From the NCBI GenBank assembly GCA_019894735.1, contig JAGXOB010000152.1, positions 1-5,545 of the forward strand: 5,545 nucleotides of DNA, in the 5' to 3' direction. Of this stretch, positions 4,733 through 5,545 are shown one piece after another. The DNA is from Promethearchaeota archaeon. Its GTDB lineage: Archaea > Asgardarchaeota > Lokiarchaeia > Sigynarchaeales > SOKP01. A model generated the notes under the pieces. It saw nothing but the letters and a program-made list of their open reading frames with translations, had not been told where the DNA came from and did not search any database. The position numbers and the translations under genes were made by a program. Positions within the stretch are counted from its first letter, which is position 1. Every line of letters starts with the position of its first letter.

Positions 4733-5545
4733 ATGAAATATAGAATTTTAGGAAAAACAGGATACAAAGTTTCAGAGATATCAATTGGAACATGGCAATT
4801 AGGCGGTAAATGGGGAGAACCATTCGATAAAACTGTAGCTCAAAATACACTATCTACAGCAGTTTCAAATGGAATCAACTTCTTTGACACTGCTGATGTG
4901 TATAAAGAAGGCCAAAGCGAACAATTTTGTGGTAATTTTTCAAAATCTGCTTATGAAAAAGTCTATGTTGCAACCAAATGTGGTAGACGGTTAAATCCTC
5001 ATAATACAGAAGGATATAATGAGGAAAATATCAGAAAATTTGTTGATGATAGTCTAAAGAATATGGAAATTGAGACAATTGATTTACTTCAACTTCATTG
5101 TCCTCCGACAGCAATATATTATAAACCAATGGTCTTTGATGTTTTAGATTCCTTGAAAGATGAAGGGAAAATTCAAAATTATGGTGTAAGTGTAGAAAAA
5201 GTTGAAGAGGCATTAAAGGCTATTGAATTTCCAAATGTATCCACTGTACAAATTATTTTTAATGTATTTCGACAAAGACCAAGCGAATTATTTTTTGAGC
5301 AAGCTAAAAAGAAAAACATTGGTATTATTGTTCGTGTTCCATTAGCAAGTGGATTACTTACCGGAACATTCACCAAGGATACTGTATTTAAACAGGGAGA
5401 TCATAGATATTTTAACAGAAATGGACAAGTATTTGATAAAGGTGAGACATTTTCGGGAGTGGATTATGAAAAAGGATTAAAAGCTGTTGAAGAAATTAAG
5501 AATGTCTTTGGAAATCTTGAAAATCTTGCTCCTTATGCATTACGC
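4733..5545 (+). CDS. Aldo/keto reductase family protein (3' end outside window)
   Basis: This is an NADP(H)-dependent oxidoreductase with a TIM-barrel fold; 271 codons are seen and the frame is open at the edge. Members usually have about 310-330 residues, so some 40-60 residues, including the end of the cofactor site, are missing. The start MKYRILGKTGYKVSEISIG is the classic N-terminus of the family. The catalytic tetrad is complete: Asp52 and Tyr57 in FFDTADVY, Lys82 in VATKCG, and His122 in LLQLHCPP. The stretch VRVPLASGLLTG (near residues 234-245) is the usual loop after the seventh strand. It reduces aldehydes or ketones, or oxidises the corresponding alcohols; the substrate cannot be told. 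It begins 93 nt after the epimerase remnant and has no clear ribosome-binding site. Two minus-strand open frames inside it (5031-5213 and 5179-5376) are shadows. Confidence 0.94.
   Translation, partial: MKYRILGKTGYKVSEISIGTWQLGGKWGEPFDKTVAQNTLSTAVSNGINFFDTADVYKEGQSEQFCGNFSKSAYEKVYVATKCGRRLNPHNTEGYNEENIRKFVDDSLKNMEIETIDLLQLHCPPTAIYYKPMVFDVLDSLKDEGKIQNYGVSVEKVEEALKAIEFPNVSTVQIIFNVFRQRPSELFFEQAKKKNIGIIVRVPLASGLLTGTFTKDTVFKQGDHRYFNRNGQVFDKGETFSGVDYEKGLKAVEEIKNVFGNLENLAPYALR

Noticed and set aside
5031..5213. 60-residue minus-strand open frame
   Set aside because: It lies wholly inside the aldo/keto reductase, which has conserved catalytic residues in the plus frame; it is a shadow.
5179..5376. 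65-residue minus-strand open frame
   Set aside because: Antisense to the aldo/keto reductase, overlapping another shadow frame, with no family features.

Overview
The window is AT-rich (about one third G+C by eye) and gene-dense. It probably comes from an archaeon, possibly a low-GC mesophilic lineage such as the Promethearchaeota (Asgard) group, although a low-GC bacterium is not excluded. The reasoning is as follows. Genes inside the transport operon, and the VOC gene, have Shine-Dalgarno-like sequences (GGAAGAGG, GAAGTGAT, AAGGAG). The genes that appear to begin transcription units (the Gfo/Idh/MocA oxidoreductase, the aldo/keto reductase and the epimerase fragment) have none and sit behind A/T-rich, TATA-like stretches. 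That mixture is common in archaea. Arg is mostly AGA/AGG and Ile is often ATA. The taxonomic call is an inference, not a proof.

Layout. (1) 1-2523, plus strand: the 3' part of a carbohydrate ABC-transport operon, comprising a MalF/UgpA-type permease cut by the window edge, a complete MalG/UgpE-type permease, and a complete MalK/UgpC/MsmK-type ATPase. The gaps are only 6 and 10 nt. The substrate-binding protein is not in the window and is expected upstream. (2) 2524-2710: a short convergent intergenic region with T-runs for both directions and, on the minus strand, an open frame ending in a stop that looks like the C-terminal remnant of a lost gene. (3) 2711-4200, minus strand: a Gfo/Idh/MocA dehydrogenase of the dihydrodiol/xylose dehydrogenase-like type, followed downstream by a small VOC (glyoxalase-fold) protein that must start at TTG. 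(4) 4201-4732: a divergent, very A/T-rich stretch holding a hairpin plus ten-T tract just upstream of the dehydrogenase, and a 48-codon remnant of an NAD(P)-binding epimerase/dehydratase. (5) 4733-5545, plus strand: an aldo/keto reductase running off the end, with an intact catalytic tetrad in the part seen.

Together the intact genes suggest sugar or polyol uptake (ABC importer) beside redox enzymes acting on sugars or sugar-derived aldehydes and ketones (Gfo/Idh/MocA, AKR, VOC). The co-function is inferred from proximity only, and no substrate can be read from the sequence. I see no RNA gene, CRISPR array, insertion sequence or tRNA. Nothing here amounts to a clearly new system. The most interesting items are the two gene remnants, the terminator-like hairpin in front of the dehydrogenase, and the mixed initiation signals.
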